A stretch of DNA of 64,000 nucleotides from Torymus aiolomorphi (lineage: Eukaryota > Arthropoda > Insecta > Hymenoptera > Torymidae). Positions 42,386 to 53,320 of the stretch are shown here, piece by piece. Under the pieces are notes generated by a model that saw nothing but the letters and a program-made list of their open reading frames with translations, was not told the origin of the DNA and made no database searches. Positions within the stretch are counted from its first letter, which is position 1, and each line of letters begins with the position of its first letter. The stretch is from assembly GCA_036365515.1 (NCBI GenBank), contig CM070877.1:60623975-60687974 (forward strand), read 5' to 3'. The translations under genes and the position numbers were made by a program.

Positions 42386-43782
42386 TGTCACGGCCTGCCG
42401 TACCGACGTCGATAATAAATCGGCAATATATATGTTCGTAGTACCGAACGTTAGATGGCGCCTCGATGAAGTATTGGAGCTGTATCGAGAGCATGACGAA
42501 GGTACCGGCACAGACGCGACCGGCATCAATGTTGTTGTTATCGTTCGGACAGAAACGTGCGCGGAAGTGAATTCGCGGAGAGATCGTGTTTTCCGCGATA
42601 AGTAGTGAAGTGTTTCTCTGTTTCAACCTCAGGAATGCAGGCGTGATGCATCCTGAGGCTAATATCATTGTTTGAGGGACGTATTATTCTGTACTTTCGA
42701 CGGAAACACGAGAAGAACTCAGAGATAGTGCTACAGGCTAGGATCACCTGTCGCACTCTCAAACCAGCGACATCCTCATGCAGTAAGCCTGTTCGCCTGG
42801 CATGAGAGCAGCAGAGAGTATCATGAGAGTTGATAGTACGCGAGGAACCTAGGCCACACCGTATGAATCTAACCTACAAAAGCGGTTAGCTTGCACGTAT
42901 CAACCGCGTCGCGAGTAAGTTCGCGTAACCGTTTGTCCAGGCTCGTCGCCACCTGGACAGCGGCCCCGAATAGGTGTTCTTGTGCGGAGAGAGCGAGCGT
43001 AGAGAGAGCACAGGCTCGGGTCATCAACCTTAGAAGGTCACCGACAATGATTTAGCTTGCCGGCAGTTTGTAACCGGCAAGTGCGCATAAGAAGTGCGCA
43101 GACGACATGCGTTAGTAGCCTGTTCTCTCTCAGGCTAAGATAAGTGTGTGTGTGTGTCGCGACACGCGAGCTCGACCGCTCTCTCACTCGCGTAGACGAT
43201 GAGTACGCTACGTATATTACTGTAGACGCGAGGCTTATGTTACCGCGCGTACACTGCGTATATTACCGCGAGCGTGACGTCAGCCCTCGAGACAGCTGGC
43301 GTCTGAGATAACGTGTTGGCGCACCGTTAGGTAGGGAAATTATCCTATTTCAACGCGACACTTCCACTGTCTAAATTATTAATTATTCATTCAACTCATT
43401 TAACCTTTTATTTAATAAACAATAGTCCTTTATTATTAACTTTAACTGCTTGAGTTATTATTTCGCGACCTTAGTCATTCCCCGCTCCCCGCTGCCTCCG
43501 CGGTGGTTACGTAAGAGAAAACGTATCGTTTCATCTGAGCAGCCGGCACACGAACCAGTGAACGAGAGGAGAGTTCGAGTCACTGGTGAGAAACAAAGCG
43601 CAAGTCTTCGACTTGCGTGTTGCACGGTAAGTCACCAGGTTAGGTTAACATTGCACGACGTTGTAGCGTCTGTTACCTAATCTGACTACTCAATCTCCGG
43701 GAGTTGAACCGAGAGATATGGATTTGAACCGCTAAGGTACACAGGTGAAAGGTACCTTAGCCAAAAAACCCACCCCGTGACA
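42386..43782 (+). mobile_element. solo LTR, 1397 bp
   Basis: It begins TGTCACGG and ends CCGTGACA, an 8-bp inverted repeat with TG...CA ends. It is flanked by GTGT (42382-42385 and 43783-43786). The interrupted Penelope repeat continues correctly on both sides. It contains AATAAA at 43414-43419, which suggests plus orientation. There is no internal region, so it is probably the product of LTR-LTR recombination of a gypsy-type element. It is not related to the LTRs of gypsy 1 or 2. Confidence 0.85.
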
Positions 43783-43786
43783 GTGT

Positions 43787-44474
43787 ATCATGTATATATA
43801 AAATCAAAATAGATACTAAACGGTTTAACTGATTATTTGCAATTTCTTTAAAGAATTTTTGTATGTATTTTTTAAGAAGCATATGTCTAATTTTCTATTA
43901 ATGTTATTAGTATGTAAAAATATGTGAAGCATTTCAGAAAATTCTCGTCTAAATTTATTTTTTTCGGAATCTAAAACTTGGGCGTTGTCAAAATCGAAAC
44001 CGTGTTTATATTTGTGACAGTGTGTTGATATGACGGATCTCTCATCTAATTTTTTAACGGCTCTATCATGTTCATGCATGCGCTTTTCCAACTGTCTACT
44101 GGTTTGTCCAATATATACGGCGTTGCAGTCAAAACAATTAATTCTATAGACTATTCCACTCTTCACATGATTGTGTAGTAAATCTTTGCCTAGTTTAATA
44201 AAATTATTGAACGTACTATTTAAGCAATTAATTAAAATGATATTATTGTTGTCCAAAATACTCTTAAATTGTGGATTCAACGATTTGATATATGGTAAGA
44301 ATAAAATCGGTTTGTGTGTAATGCGATGGTTATACGAAACGATTGAAATATTGGCTATACTATTTAAATAAGATATGCGTTTAACGATAAGTTTATTGAA
44401 GAACTGTTCCGGGTAATTATTAGCAATTAAAAGTTTCTTTATGAAGACAATATTTTTATTATGGAAGGATTTAT
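43787..44474 (-). mobile_element. Penelope-like element copy C, 5'-truncated
   Basis: It holds the end of the terminal repeat, the GIY-YIG ORF (44280-43825) and a short piece of upstream linker. It breaks at about 44474 against the inverted copy D. Confidence 0.85.
43825..44280 (-). pseudogene. Penelope copy C GIY-YIG endonuclease domain
   Basis: A complete 151-codon domain frame with SGIVYRINC, AVYIGQTSRQLEKR, EHDRAVKK and the HCHKYKHG segment. The rest of the element is missing, so it cannot be functional alone. Confidence 0.85.
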
Positions 44475-44601
44475 TTGGATTTATGCTCTAAAGAGCATCC
44501 TATCAAATCGATTTCTAATTTGAGGCATTGGATCCACTAACATGCTTACCTTCAACAAACCAAGAAATTTACCATTTTGATGAACAGCTTCGATACGGAA
44601 A

Positions 44602-46883
44602 TTGGGATACAATCTTCGAAACAACTCTACTATTAATATGGATAAGCCTACAACTATCTGCAATACGCGTTTAAATAATATAGTAAATTTAATGAAATGT
44701 GATCCTAACCTTAAAGTAGATTATATTCTTTCTTTTGTGATTCGAATTTGTGGTAAAACCACAAAGAGTAATATTCACTTATTAATTAGAAACGTCAAAC
44801 GGTTAAATTCTGCCAAAATAGATTTGAGATTCTTATTAAATTGTCGAAAATATGACGTCGTTTCTAAACACCTTACTAATTGTTTGAAACGATTGGAAAA
44901 TGTCTCTTTTCATAGTAGCTGGGCAAAAAGAAAACTACACTTTCTCAAATCTTATATACTGAAAAGACTTCTCAATACAGAAATTACCGATATCAATTTC
45001 CACATCAAATTTCTGTTGAAAAATATTGAAACTATCAAAAATAATTTGTTAAACTCAACCTCAGAACTTTTTGTTGATACTTTTTATAAGTTTTTGAATT
45101 TAAAGTTTGATTTAAATACATGTCAAAAAGCAGAAACTATAACAAACAAGTTTCAAAAAATCACAAATAATACGAATCTCAATTTCAATAACATTGACAG
45201 TGCGAACGAAAATGTAAACAAATGGCTCATCAATCTAACGGAAAACCCGTTGCCTGGCCATACAGAAGAGGTTCTATCATTAGGTGAAAAATTCAACTTT
45301 TGCCCCCATACCGATAAAAAATCTGTCCTCCATATTTGCAAAAACCTGGAAAATTTTATCCAGATGAATGAACTTCCAGATGTGGACTCGATCAGGGAAA
45401 AAATAGTGCAGTGTATAATTAAGGATGGCAAAAACAAAAAACCTTTGACAGTTTTTGAAAAGAATTTACAAAATAATATTTAAAAAACCAGGACCTTTTT
45501 ACGTGACAACAAAGATCTATTTGTTGCCAGAGCTGATAAAGGCAATGCTACTATCGTTATCAATAAGAATATGTATATTAATAAGGTCGAAGTACAGCTC
45601 AATGACACAAAATATTATTCAAAATTGCCAAAAAATCCTATTTCGAAATTAAGAAACTGTACTAAACATATAATTAGTGTGTGGAATAGCAGAGGTGTTT
45701 TTGATGACATTATCAATTTAAACAATTACAAAAGTTTTATTGATAATTCTGTTTTAACTAGAGCATGTGGATTAATAAAAATCCACAAAACAGATTTTCC
45801 GGCTAGAATCATAGTTTCTAATATCAATAGCCCAATTAGTCTATTTGACAAAGTCATATCGGAAATTTTCAAAAAATACTTGCCACGCCCTAAATTTTTT
45901 CTAAAAAATAGCTCTGACTTAAAAATAATTTTAGATAAGTTAATAGTTCCCAAGAACTATACTTTCATTTCATTAGATGTAATAAGTGTAAGTACCTTCA
46001 ACAACACATAAACCTGTCGTGCAATGAATTTATAGATGGCATAACGTTTTTACTTAACTCTACTGTATTTATTTTGAATGACTGTATCTATAAGCAACTA
46101 GTTAGATCTCCTATGGGCGGGCATTCCAGCCCTTGGTTTGCCGAGATTGCCTTAGAGGAATTAGAAAATCACTGTCTTAATACCCTCAACGAATCGGTCC
46201 TTCTATACAGAAGATATGTAGATGATTGTTTTTTGATTGTTTACAACAACAAAATTGACCACTTTTTTGAAACTTTTAATTCCTACAATAGGTTTTTAAA
46301 ATTTACAATAGAAACAGAAAATAACAATTCCTTAAGTTTTCTTGATTTTACTATTTTCAGAGTACCTGATGATGTCTGTACGACTGATTGGTACAGAAAA
46401 AATACCTTCTCAGGCCGTCTCATTTCTTTTCTTTCACATCATCCATTATCTACCAAAAAAGCAATAATTTATAATCTTGTTGATAGAGCCATAAAACTCG
46501 CACATAAATCCTTCCATAATAAAAATATTGTCTTCATAAAGAAACTTTTAATTGCTAATAATTACCCAGAACAGTTCTTCAATAAACTTATCGTTAAACG
46601 CATATCTTATTTAAATAGTATAGCCAATATTTCAATCGTTTCGTATAACCATCGCATTACACACAAACCGATTTTAATCTCACCATATATCAAATCGTTG
46701 AATCCGCAATTTAAGAGTATTTTGCAAAAGAATAATATCATGTTAATTAATTGCTTAAATAGTACGTTCAATAATTTTATTAAACTAGGGAAAGATTTAA
46801 TACACAATCATGTGAAGAGTGGAGTAGTCTATAGAATTAATTGTTTTGACTGCAACGCCATATATATTGGACATATTGTATGA
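44602..46883 (+). pseudogene. Penelope copy D polyprotein (RT plus start of GIY-YIG)
   Basis: The N-terminal frame is open for 293 codons and ends in a TAA at 45481 within an A-rich stretch. The RT resumes in frame at about 45571 with RIIVSNINSPIS and FISLDVIS, but about 60 bp following motif A are deleted near 45990. Motif B (SPMGGHSSPWFAEIALEELE) and motif C (RRYVDDCFLIV) are in the 46074-46883 frame. The GIY-YIG part stops soon after CNAIYIG, where a deletion removes the QTSRQ segment. This copy shows that the N-terminal region and RT form one protein. Confidence 0.85.
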
Positions 46884-47140
46884 ACATGATAGAGCCGTTA
46901 AAAAGTTAGATGAGAGGTCCATCATATCAACCCACTGACACAAATATAAACATGGTTTCGATTTTGACAACGCCCAAGTTTTAGATTCCGAAAAAAATAA
47001 ATTTAGACGAGAATTTTCTGAAATGCTTCACATATTTTTACATACTAATAACATCAATAGAAAATTAGACATATGCTTCTTAAAAAATACATACAAAAAT
47101 TCTTTAAAGAAATTTCAAATAGTCAGTTAAACCGTTTAGT
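46884..47140 (+). pseudogene. Penelope copy D, end of the endonuclease region
   Basis: Frame-broken continuation containing the KHGFDFDNAQVLDSEKNKFR-type segment also seen in copies A and C. No intact frame. Confidence 0.7.
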
Positions 47141-47580
47141 ATCTATTTTGATTTTATATATACATGATATACAAACTATGTACACAAACTATATTCGTAC
47201 TATAAATACACCGCCTTGTTTTCTTTTTGTTCAGTGACGAGTCAATCTTTTTGACTATTTAATATCTGTTACAACAGTTTGACACAATACGACGAATTGT
47301 ATTTTTTTAGTTTGTCAATGCGGAATATTTCTTTTTTAACTTTTGGGACTGCGAACGTGTATCTAACCGAAGATTTTTATAACGTAATGTATCTGCTTTG
47401 GCAACTTATTAAGTAGTAGTGCGAATTATTCTAATTTTACATGTATTCTTGTGTTCTGGTTTATTCCAGTTTTGAAAAGGGCTTCTTTGCGAGAGCCGAA
47501 ACGTCGACAAATAAAGTGTTTGGATAAAGAAAGTGTCTGGCTCGTGGCGATCATTTACGTTCAAAATCCAATGATAATTA
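47140..47580 (+). repeat. Penelope terminal repeat of copy D, hammerhead-like remnant
   Basis: Inverted copy of the other terminal repeats. At 47470-47508 it reads TTTTGAAAAGGGCTTC, a short loop and GAGAGCCGAAACGTCGAC. That gives stem II (GGC-TTCT/GAGA-GCC, imperfect here), then GAAAC and GTC as in hammerhead ribozymes. The CUGANGA box is replaced by UUGAAAA. Confidence 0.65.
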
Positions 47581-48300
47581 ATGCTTACTATAGTATTATT
47601 AATATTTAATAAAGGTTTTATTAATGATTCACAACATTTTTATTCAAGCACTGTAAATATAACTAGTTTTCATTATTATAAAATAACAGTTTATTTAAAT
47701 TTTGTTCTTTACATTACTATCAGACAATTGTCTTTTATCAAGTTTTAATTCATTATTTGTTTGCTACTGAAAACTGGTATTATTTTCATGTTTACGATTA
47801 ACTAATAAGTTGTTTATACTGTAAATACTTAGTATTACTCTCGTTTTTCTCACAGTGCTATGTAAATATAAGCTTTATTTTCATTCTTGTTCGTAGTTCA
47901 AATAAAAGAGCAATTAAAAAAGAACAAGTAAAAATGATCACACATAATGTAAATTTATGTAGATGTAACATACTAGATTAGTATGTGGTTATTTTTATTT
48001 CATGTAATAAAAAAAAATATTCTAATTTCCTATGTATGATTTTAAGTAATTTAGAAAATAACTAAAATTAATAGTAAAATTTATAATGAATAATTTAAAT
48101 ACAAATTTTTTTATTAAATCTTTATAGGATGTGAAAGCAGACACGATTCTGATTATTTATATTTAATTTTTCTACATTTGTATTTTCATGAATTGAAATA
48201 GTTAAATAAAAATTATAAAAAGGAAAGTAGGACATTAGATAAAGAATTACGTCGATTTCACATTCTTTGCTTGAAAAAAGGCTAACGCGGGTAGCTTCCC
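47581..48300. other. AT-rich spacer, nothing recognised
   Basis: No frames, repeats or terminal structures were seen, except a weak minus-strand frame (48122-48388) that I do not support. Confidence 0.55.
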
Positions 48301-48309
48301 GTGTAAAAA

Positions 48310-48500
48310 AATTAGTCTGGCACTGGTCTGGGAGAGGTCTGGCTGAACTAGGCTGGTATAAGTATGGCTTTAGTCTGGCTACGGCCACTATGCCAGACTT
48401 ATGATTTTTTTCTCAAATAAGTCTGGCACAAATGCCAGACTTTTGCCAGACTTTCGCCAGGTTTTCGCCAGATTTTCGCCAGATTTTTATACCAGGCTTG
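48310..48500. repeat. degenerate AGTCTGGC / GCCAGACT array
   Basis: AGTCTGGC-like motifs occur at about 48313, 48371 and 48421. The complementary GCCAGACT, GCCAGGTT and GCCAGATT follow at about 48392 and 48433-48490, every 10-11 bp. Both orientations are present, so the segment could fold. The style is the same as at 5625-6035. Confidence 0.6.
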
Positions 48501-48569
48501 TTTCAGCGATCTTCGTTCCAAAACAATGCCCCAGGTCCTGCAGCATCAAATCAAAGTAGTAGTAGGTGT

Positions 48570-48851
48570 ACCGCTATAGCGAGACAGATAGGTATCAGGT
48601 TACACTTCCGGTGTCATCTTCAAGTGTGCACTTGACTCAAGTGTTTATATAAACATCTCTTATCTTAAGTGTTTGTTTATATAAACAGTGGCCAAAACAG
48701 TAGCAAAACAGTAGCAAAACAGTAGTTAATTATTGTTTATTTATATAAACAATGATTAATAGCCTATTGTTAATGAGCTACTGTATAGCTCCTGTTTAAG
48801 TGTCCACTTGATGGCGCCGTAACCTGATACCGCTGTTCTCGCTATAGCGGT
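48570..48851. repeat. inverted repeat with TGTTTATATAAACA palindromes in the loop
   Basis: The left arm ACCGCTATAGCGAGA...GGTATCAGGTTAC (48570-48603) and right arm (48820-48851) are inverted copies. Similarity continues inward through CATC and AAGTG. The loop contains GTTTATATAAAC three times (about 48640, 48673, 48737). It may be a hairpin MITE. Confidence 0.6.
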
Positions 48852-49650
48852 CATGACGTAACCTGCTGGCCCACTATACCCGTCATGGCGCCCTCCCTCC
48901 TTCGCAGCCAGCGCAGGGTATTGGTGCGCTATACCAGTCACACGCCCCCCACTCTTTCGCAGGCAGCTTGAGCGCGTGGGCGCGGTGGATGTAGAGGGGC
49001 GGACTACGCTATACTTGCCACGCGTGTGCCGGTAGTTGGCATCCCCACTGAGCACGGGCCGTGTGCTCTCTCCGGGTGGCTTGAGCGTACTGCAAGTCGC
49101 GTGGCTCGAGAGGAGTGGGGAGTTTTGGTGTGAGAGAGAGAGAGAGAGAGAGAGATGAGTAAGCGCTCGCTTGCGTGGTATCAAACGGTCGCTATACTCG
49201 CCCCGCTACTACGAGAGAGAGAGAGAGAGGGTGAGGAGGGGATAGCGTGGAATTGTTTTTCGGTGGTGGTTAAAAATAACAATTTGTATTAATAATTAAT
49301 AATTAATATTTTTATTAATTATAACGCACACACACACGTACAAGCGCATATTTGATACGTATATGCACATGCGTGTCACGTGTTCGCAGACACGTACGGA
49401 CACGCAGTACACACACACACACACACACACACACGTACACACACACATACGCACATACACATGTACATTTTTTCAACAGTACTTACTGCTGTCACACACA
49501 TGTACAAACACGTACAGTCGCACACGTATCCGGTGATACGTGTAGGCACACATGTGTCAAGTGTTCGCAGACACGGCCGGGCACACAGTGCACACACACA
49601 CACATACGCGCCCACACACGCACAGTTCTGTGCCCGCACACACATATTGC
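48852..49650. other. GC-richer DNA with GA and CA microsatellites
   Basis: (GA)n tracts lie at about 49133-49153 and 49212-49227, and CA-rich tracts at 49329-49460 and 49570-49630. Two partly similar ACACGTACGGACACGC / ACACGGCCGGGCACAC blocks show a diverged tandem duplication of about 190 bp. No supported gene. Confidence 0.5.
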
Positions 49651-49651
49651 A

Positions 49652-49947
49652 CTATACGGCTGCACTGGTGTCGTCTGTTGCTGCTGTAGACGCAGGAATT
49701 TCTGCTGCTGCTGCTGCTGCTTGTGGTGGTGGTGGTGGTGGTGGTGATCGCAGCGGTGATCGCGGTGTGTCCATTTCGTTGAGACACTCGCACGCGGTTT
49801 TTTTGCACTCGCAGCACTTGTACCGGCTGCACCGCCAGCATTGTTCCCACGATTGGCCCTCAGGGTCTCTCCTCAGAGTGCGGAATATTATTCCACACGA
49901 ATTACACCATGTGCCCGTTGCAGGGCTGGGCTGCTGCTGCTGTTGCA

Positions 49948-49987
<40 letters not shown>

Positions 49988-50125
49988 GAGGAGTTGCACT
50001 TGGGCTTTTATTCCTTCGACTATTTCCGCAGTACGCCTCACACCGCGCATGTAGCGCTCTAGTCTCTTGCTCGCACTAGCGAGCTGTTGTCGCATGGCGG
50101 CAATTTTTTTACCCGTGTGCTCCAT
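49652..50125 (-). CDS. minus-strand accessory protein with poly-Gln and Cys-rich zinc-like domain
   Basis: From an ATG at 50125 (MEHTGKKIAAMRQQL) the frame encodes a helical basic segment and a poly-Gln run from CAG repeats. A Cys-rich block follows: WCNSC, then CWRCSRYKCCECKK and CEC, spaced like a RING or treble-clef zinc domain. The tail has poly-Pro and poly-Ala from further triplet repeats. An upstream start at 50326 would add a poly-Pro stretch. I do not recognise the family. The Cys spacing is the reason to believe it is real. Confidence 0.5.
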
Positions 50126-50268
50126 CGCTGGGGTAATACTGACGACCGGCGAGCGGTGACATGACGCAATGCTGCGTGGCGCTGGTGGTGGCAGTGGTGG
50201 TGGTGGTGGTGGTGGTGGTGGTGGTGGTGGTGGGGGCTCCGTTAGCCTCGCTCTGGATGCCCCCACTT

Positions 50269-50691
50269 TTATTGGCGGCGGCGGCGACGCATGCGTAATG
50301 AGCACGCACTTTGTCGGCTCATGCACAGTGTCCGCTGTCTCTTGGTGCGTAATGCGTATATTCTTTCTTGATTACCATCTGGAAGACGTATACGACTCAT
50401 GCACCGAGTCCGCACACGTTGCCTTTCTTCGCTGGGCCAGGCTCCCAGAAGTACCATTGAATCCGCCGTCAGTTTGTCGTATACTTCTTGTTTATCACGA
50501 ATGTGGTTTTCCTCGCTGTGCAAACGCTGCCTGACACAATCCAGACAGCGGACACTCTTATTTTGAATCTTCACGGTCATCCGCTTGATGACCCTGTCGG
50601 ACGCCTCTATCTTTTTATAAATATTATATTGCTCGTTGAAGACAGTTTGTAAAATATTCTCGATAAATTGAAAATTTTTCAATGTTTCCAT
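50269..50691 (-). CDS. minus-strand accessory protein, unknown function
   Basis: From the ATG at 50691 (METLKNFQFIENILQTVF) 140 codons encode a charged helical protein with a CLDC pair and the segment RLHSEENHIRDKQEVYDKL. The upstream part of the same frame is only an ATC/GAT trinucleotide repeat, so the internal Met is the better start. It is arranged in tandem with the Cys-rich ORF on the same strand, diverging from the capsid/polymerase genes. Function unknown. Confidence 0.5.
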   Translation of the reverse strand: METLKNFQFIENILQTVFNEQYNIYKKIEASDRVIKRMTVKIQNKSVRCLDCVRQRLHSEENHIRDKQEVYDKLTADSMVLLGAWPSEERQRVRTRCMSRIRLPDGNQERIYALRTKRQRTLCMSRQSACSLRMRRRRRQ

Positions 50692-50698
50692 GTTGACG

Positions 50699-50890
50699 GC
50701 GACGATGACGACGACGACGATGACGATGACGATGATGATGATGACGATGACGATGATGATGATGGCGATGGCAGCGATGGCGATGCTGTGGCTGTTGGCG
50801 ATGCTGTGGCTGTTGGCGATGCTGTGGCTGATGGCGGCGATGGCGATGCTGTGACTGTTGGCGGCGATGGCGATGCTGTGGCTGTCTAAG
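50699..50890. repeat. GAT/GAC and GGCGATGCTGTGGCT-type repeats
   Basis: A (GAY)n tract is followed by a 15-18 bp repeat (TGGCTGTTGGCGATGC). Frames through it (poly-Asp on plus, poly-Ile/Val on minus) are repeat artefacts. Confidence 0.85.
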
Positions 50891-50954
50891 GTTGATTGGT
50901 ACTGTGACAGTGTGCGCCCCACGCTTTTATGTACACGACCGTGGAGGGTAGAGT

Positions 50955-51306
50955 GGGGAATAGTGTGAGCGATGAAAAAGTACCCGATTAAGCGCCGTGG
51001 TTTATGGCGGCTAAAGCGTCGAGAAAACTGCCTAGGTTGGCCAGAGTAAACACACGTTCCCTACAGAAACTCTCGGTTTCGGGGAATAGTGTGAGCGATG
51101 AAAAAGGACCCGATTAAGCAACGTTTCTTAAGGCAAGAAAATTTCCAGCGTTGGTGGGCGTCCCGAAGAAAGCGGGCTGCTCGGGGAAAGTCTGTACATT
51201 TTTGGTGTTGTGAGGTATTTACGTCGTACTTACGACGTACTTACGAGCGGTAAACGAACTATGAGACCCACAATGCTAGCCTGTATTTAGATTTTTCTCT
51301 AATTTT

Positions 51307-51345
<39 letters not shown>

Positions 51346-51545
51346 TGAGTAATGGTTTTGTAAAACAACACCCCCGACTGTAGCGTACTTTCGAGCGATA
51401 AACGAACTATCAGACTCACAATGCTAGTCTGTATTTAGAGTTTTCTCTAATTTCGGCAGGCGGACGGGCGGGCGGGCGGGCGGGCAGCCAGGGTAGAGTG
51501 AGCAATGCTTTTGTAAAACAATACCACCCGACTGGGCACGGTACA
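50955..51545. repeat. tandem repeats upstream of the Polinton genes (126-bp x 2 and about 149-bp x 2)
   Basis: The unit starting GGGGAATAGTGTGAGCGATG occurs at 50955 and 51081. A second unit containing AACGAACTAT, CACAATGCTAG and TGTATTTAGA occurs at about 51242 and 51391. Each of the latter carries a microsatellite, (GGCA)n at 51311-51342 and (GGGC)n at 51465-51486. The region has no gene. Such arrays are common in long terminal repeats of Polintons, so it may mark one. Confidence 0.7.
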
Positions 51546-51925
51546 ACGGTTTGTATAGTTTTTATCTCAAGTGTGCTTCTCGGCTTTCTCGTCAAATCAA
51601 TGGGGGTCGTATTTTACGGCACTGGTCCCACGCACGTACGTTTGAGGAAGTGTTGTTCCTTTTTCTCAGCTGGAGTGCCTGCATAGCGCTGCTATTTTTT
51701 TTCGATGTCCACTCTTTTTTTCATAAGATGTTTATTTTGGCTCTCGGAATGTTTCGAAGAAAATGTGCTCACGGGGTAGGACGCTGTCGTCAACTTCTTC
51801 GAGATGACTAGATGACTAATTTTTTTTTTATCATACGTTTGTTGGGGTGCGTTTCAAAGATGACGGGTGTGTATAAGAAGTCCAAGCTTGCGTGCGACGC
51901 ACTCAGTCTATTCAGAAGTTTCGAG
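51546..51925 (+). other. region before the first plus-strand Polinton gene
   Basis: A pyrimidine-rich segment with short frames (51498-51686, 51551-51811) that show no domain. It presumably holds the promoter and 5' leader. An upstream in-frame start at 51812 exists for the next gene. Confidence 0.4.
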
Positions 51926-53266
51926 ATGGATAATCAGGCAAATAGTTCGTTGCGGAAAGCCGTGTTACGGCTCGCGGCTAGAGCCCGTCACGGCAGAAAC
52001 CCCGCGTGGCTACGCCGTTTACGGCGTATGTCGCGTGAAAACTTATCAGCGCAATTACGACTACTACTAAGAATGGCAGGGTATCGCGCAATAGTGCGCC
52101 TTTACAACGCATTCGCTTGTTCGCGCAAAGTGCAGACCGTCATTGAAGATGATGTCTTCGAGCGCCGATTAAGCGGGTTACCCGTGTTTCGCGATATTGC
52201 GAATGCGCGCACGGAACGTTTAGGTAAGTCTAAAACTTTTTTTTTCAAAATAATTTTCCTTTACTTTTTATTTATTTACATATTTTTATTTACAGCATTT
52301 GAGAGCCTCATTCGCGATGATTCGGATACGGAGCTATCCGATAGCTCGAGTGCGGCCACCGATGAGACAAATTTCGAGCCAAGCGCGTCAGCCATGTCGC
52401 CGCAGCACTCGGCGCGCACGGGTGGGGTATTTAATCCTGTAGCGCGACGACTCAACTTTGAGTACAGCGATACGGAGAGCGAAGCCGCGGACGAGCAACC
52501 GGTTGTCGCGGACGACGCGCGCAGGTCCGAAGATGACCATCCCGAAGACACCCAGCACGAAGACGCCCAGCTCGAAGACGCCCAGCCCGAAGACGCCCAG
52601 CCCGAAAGTCCGTCGCTCATTGCGTGGGAGCGTTTCGACGACGACGAGGATGAGGTGGGTGAGTCGGAGACGGAAGAGGAGCGAGTGGCGCGAATCGAGG
52701 TTGATAGGCGCCTGGAAGAGATGATGTACAGGGATCTCGCGATTGCCGACGCGCTTGAGATGTACGAGCGTCCGCTAGTGACACCAGCAGAACGACGTCT
52801 TATCGCGAGCCACCCACCCAACGTGAATGTCGAAAATAACAGCACTGCTGCAAACACTGTGCGTGCCGATCGTGAACGGCTGTTGACGAGCCTGCAAGGC
52901 GTGGTAAACATGGTTAACACCGTGTACAACCACAATTACCCGTCGCATCGTCGTGTCAACGAATGTAAGTAAAAATATATTTATTTAAGGGCGTTTCTGA
53001 TTTTGTTTTTTTTTAAAAGTCAAATATTTTTTATTATAGTTATCCGCACGCGCGATCTGATGTATCGGGAAATTCGTTCGTCGCTCCCCGATGTCGACGG
53101 TTTGCCGGAGTTATACGAACAAATAGCGCATAATCCGCAGGCAGTGATGCAGCGCTGGTTTCGCGACCAGGCGCAAGACGAGACTTCGCCGCTATATACC
53201 GACGCAGACCTCATAGATCTTGTAAAGCGAATACTCGAAAGTTTTGCCGGCTATTCCGAGCCTTAA
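51926..53266 (+). CDS. Polinton acidic protein, three exons, unknown function
   Basis: Start chosen at the ATG 51926 (MDNQANSSLRKAVLRLAARA), which opens a very basic N-terminal part. Intron 1 is 52224-52295 (GTAAGT...TTACAG, 72 nt, so the frame stays open through it). Intron 2 is 52965-53039 (GTAAGT...TATAG). Exon 2 encodes a long Asp/Glu/Ser-rich region with repeats of the Glu-Asp-Ala-Gln type. Exon 3 (53040-53266) encodes a helical tail (RTRDLMYREIRSSLPDVDGL) and ends in TAA. The splice joins keep the frame. It lies directly upstream of polymerase. Family not recognised. Confidence 0.55.
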
Positions 53267-53320
53267 ATGTAAAAAAAAATCAGAAACGTTTAAAAATAAA
53301 AAAAGTTAAGAAAATATAAT

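Larger units (their letters stand above)
44490..47580 (+). mobile_element. Penelope-like element copy D, inverted and nearly full length
   Basis: Plus-strand copy facing copy C. It has an N-terminal and early RT frame (44602-45483), RT parts (45571-46011 and 46074-46883), the GIY-YIG region and the terminal repeat (47140-47580). Premature stop, an internal RT deletion and an endonuclease deletion make it defective. Confidence 0.9.

Noticed and set aside
50668..50889. Poly-Asp protein
   Set aside because: Translation of the (GAT/GAC)n repeat only.
51300..51490. CRISPR array
   Set aside because: The GGCA and GGGC tracts are microsatellites in two tandem units. There are no unique spacers, and the organism is eukaryotic.
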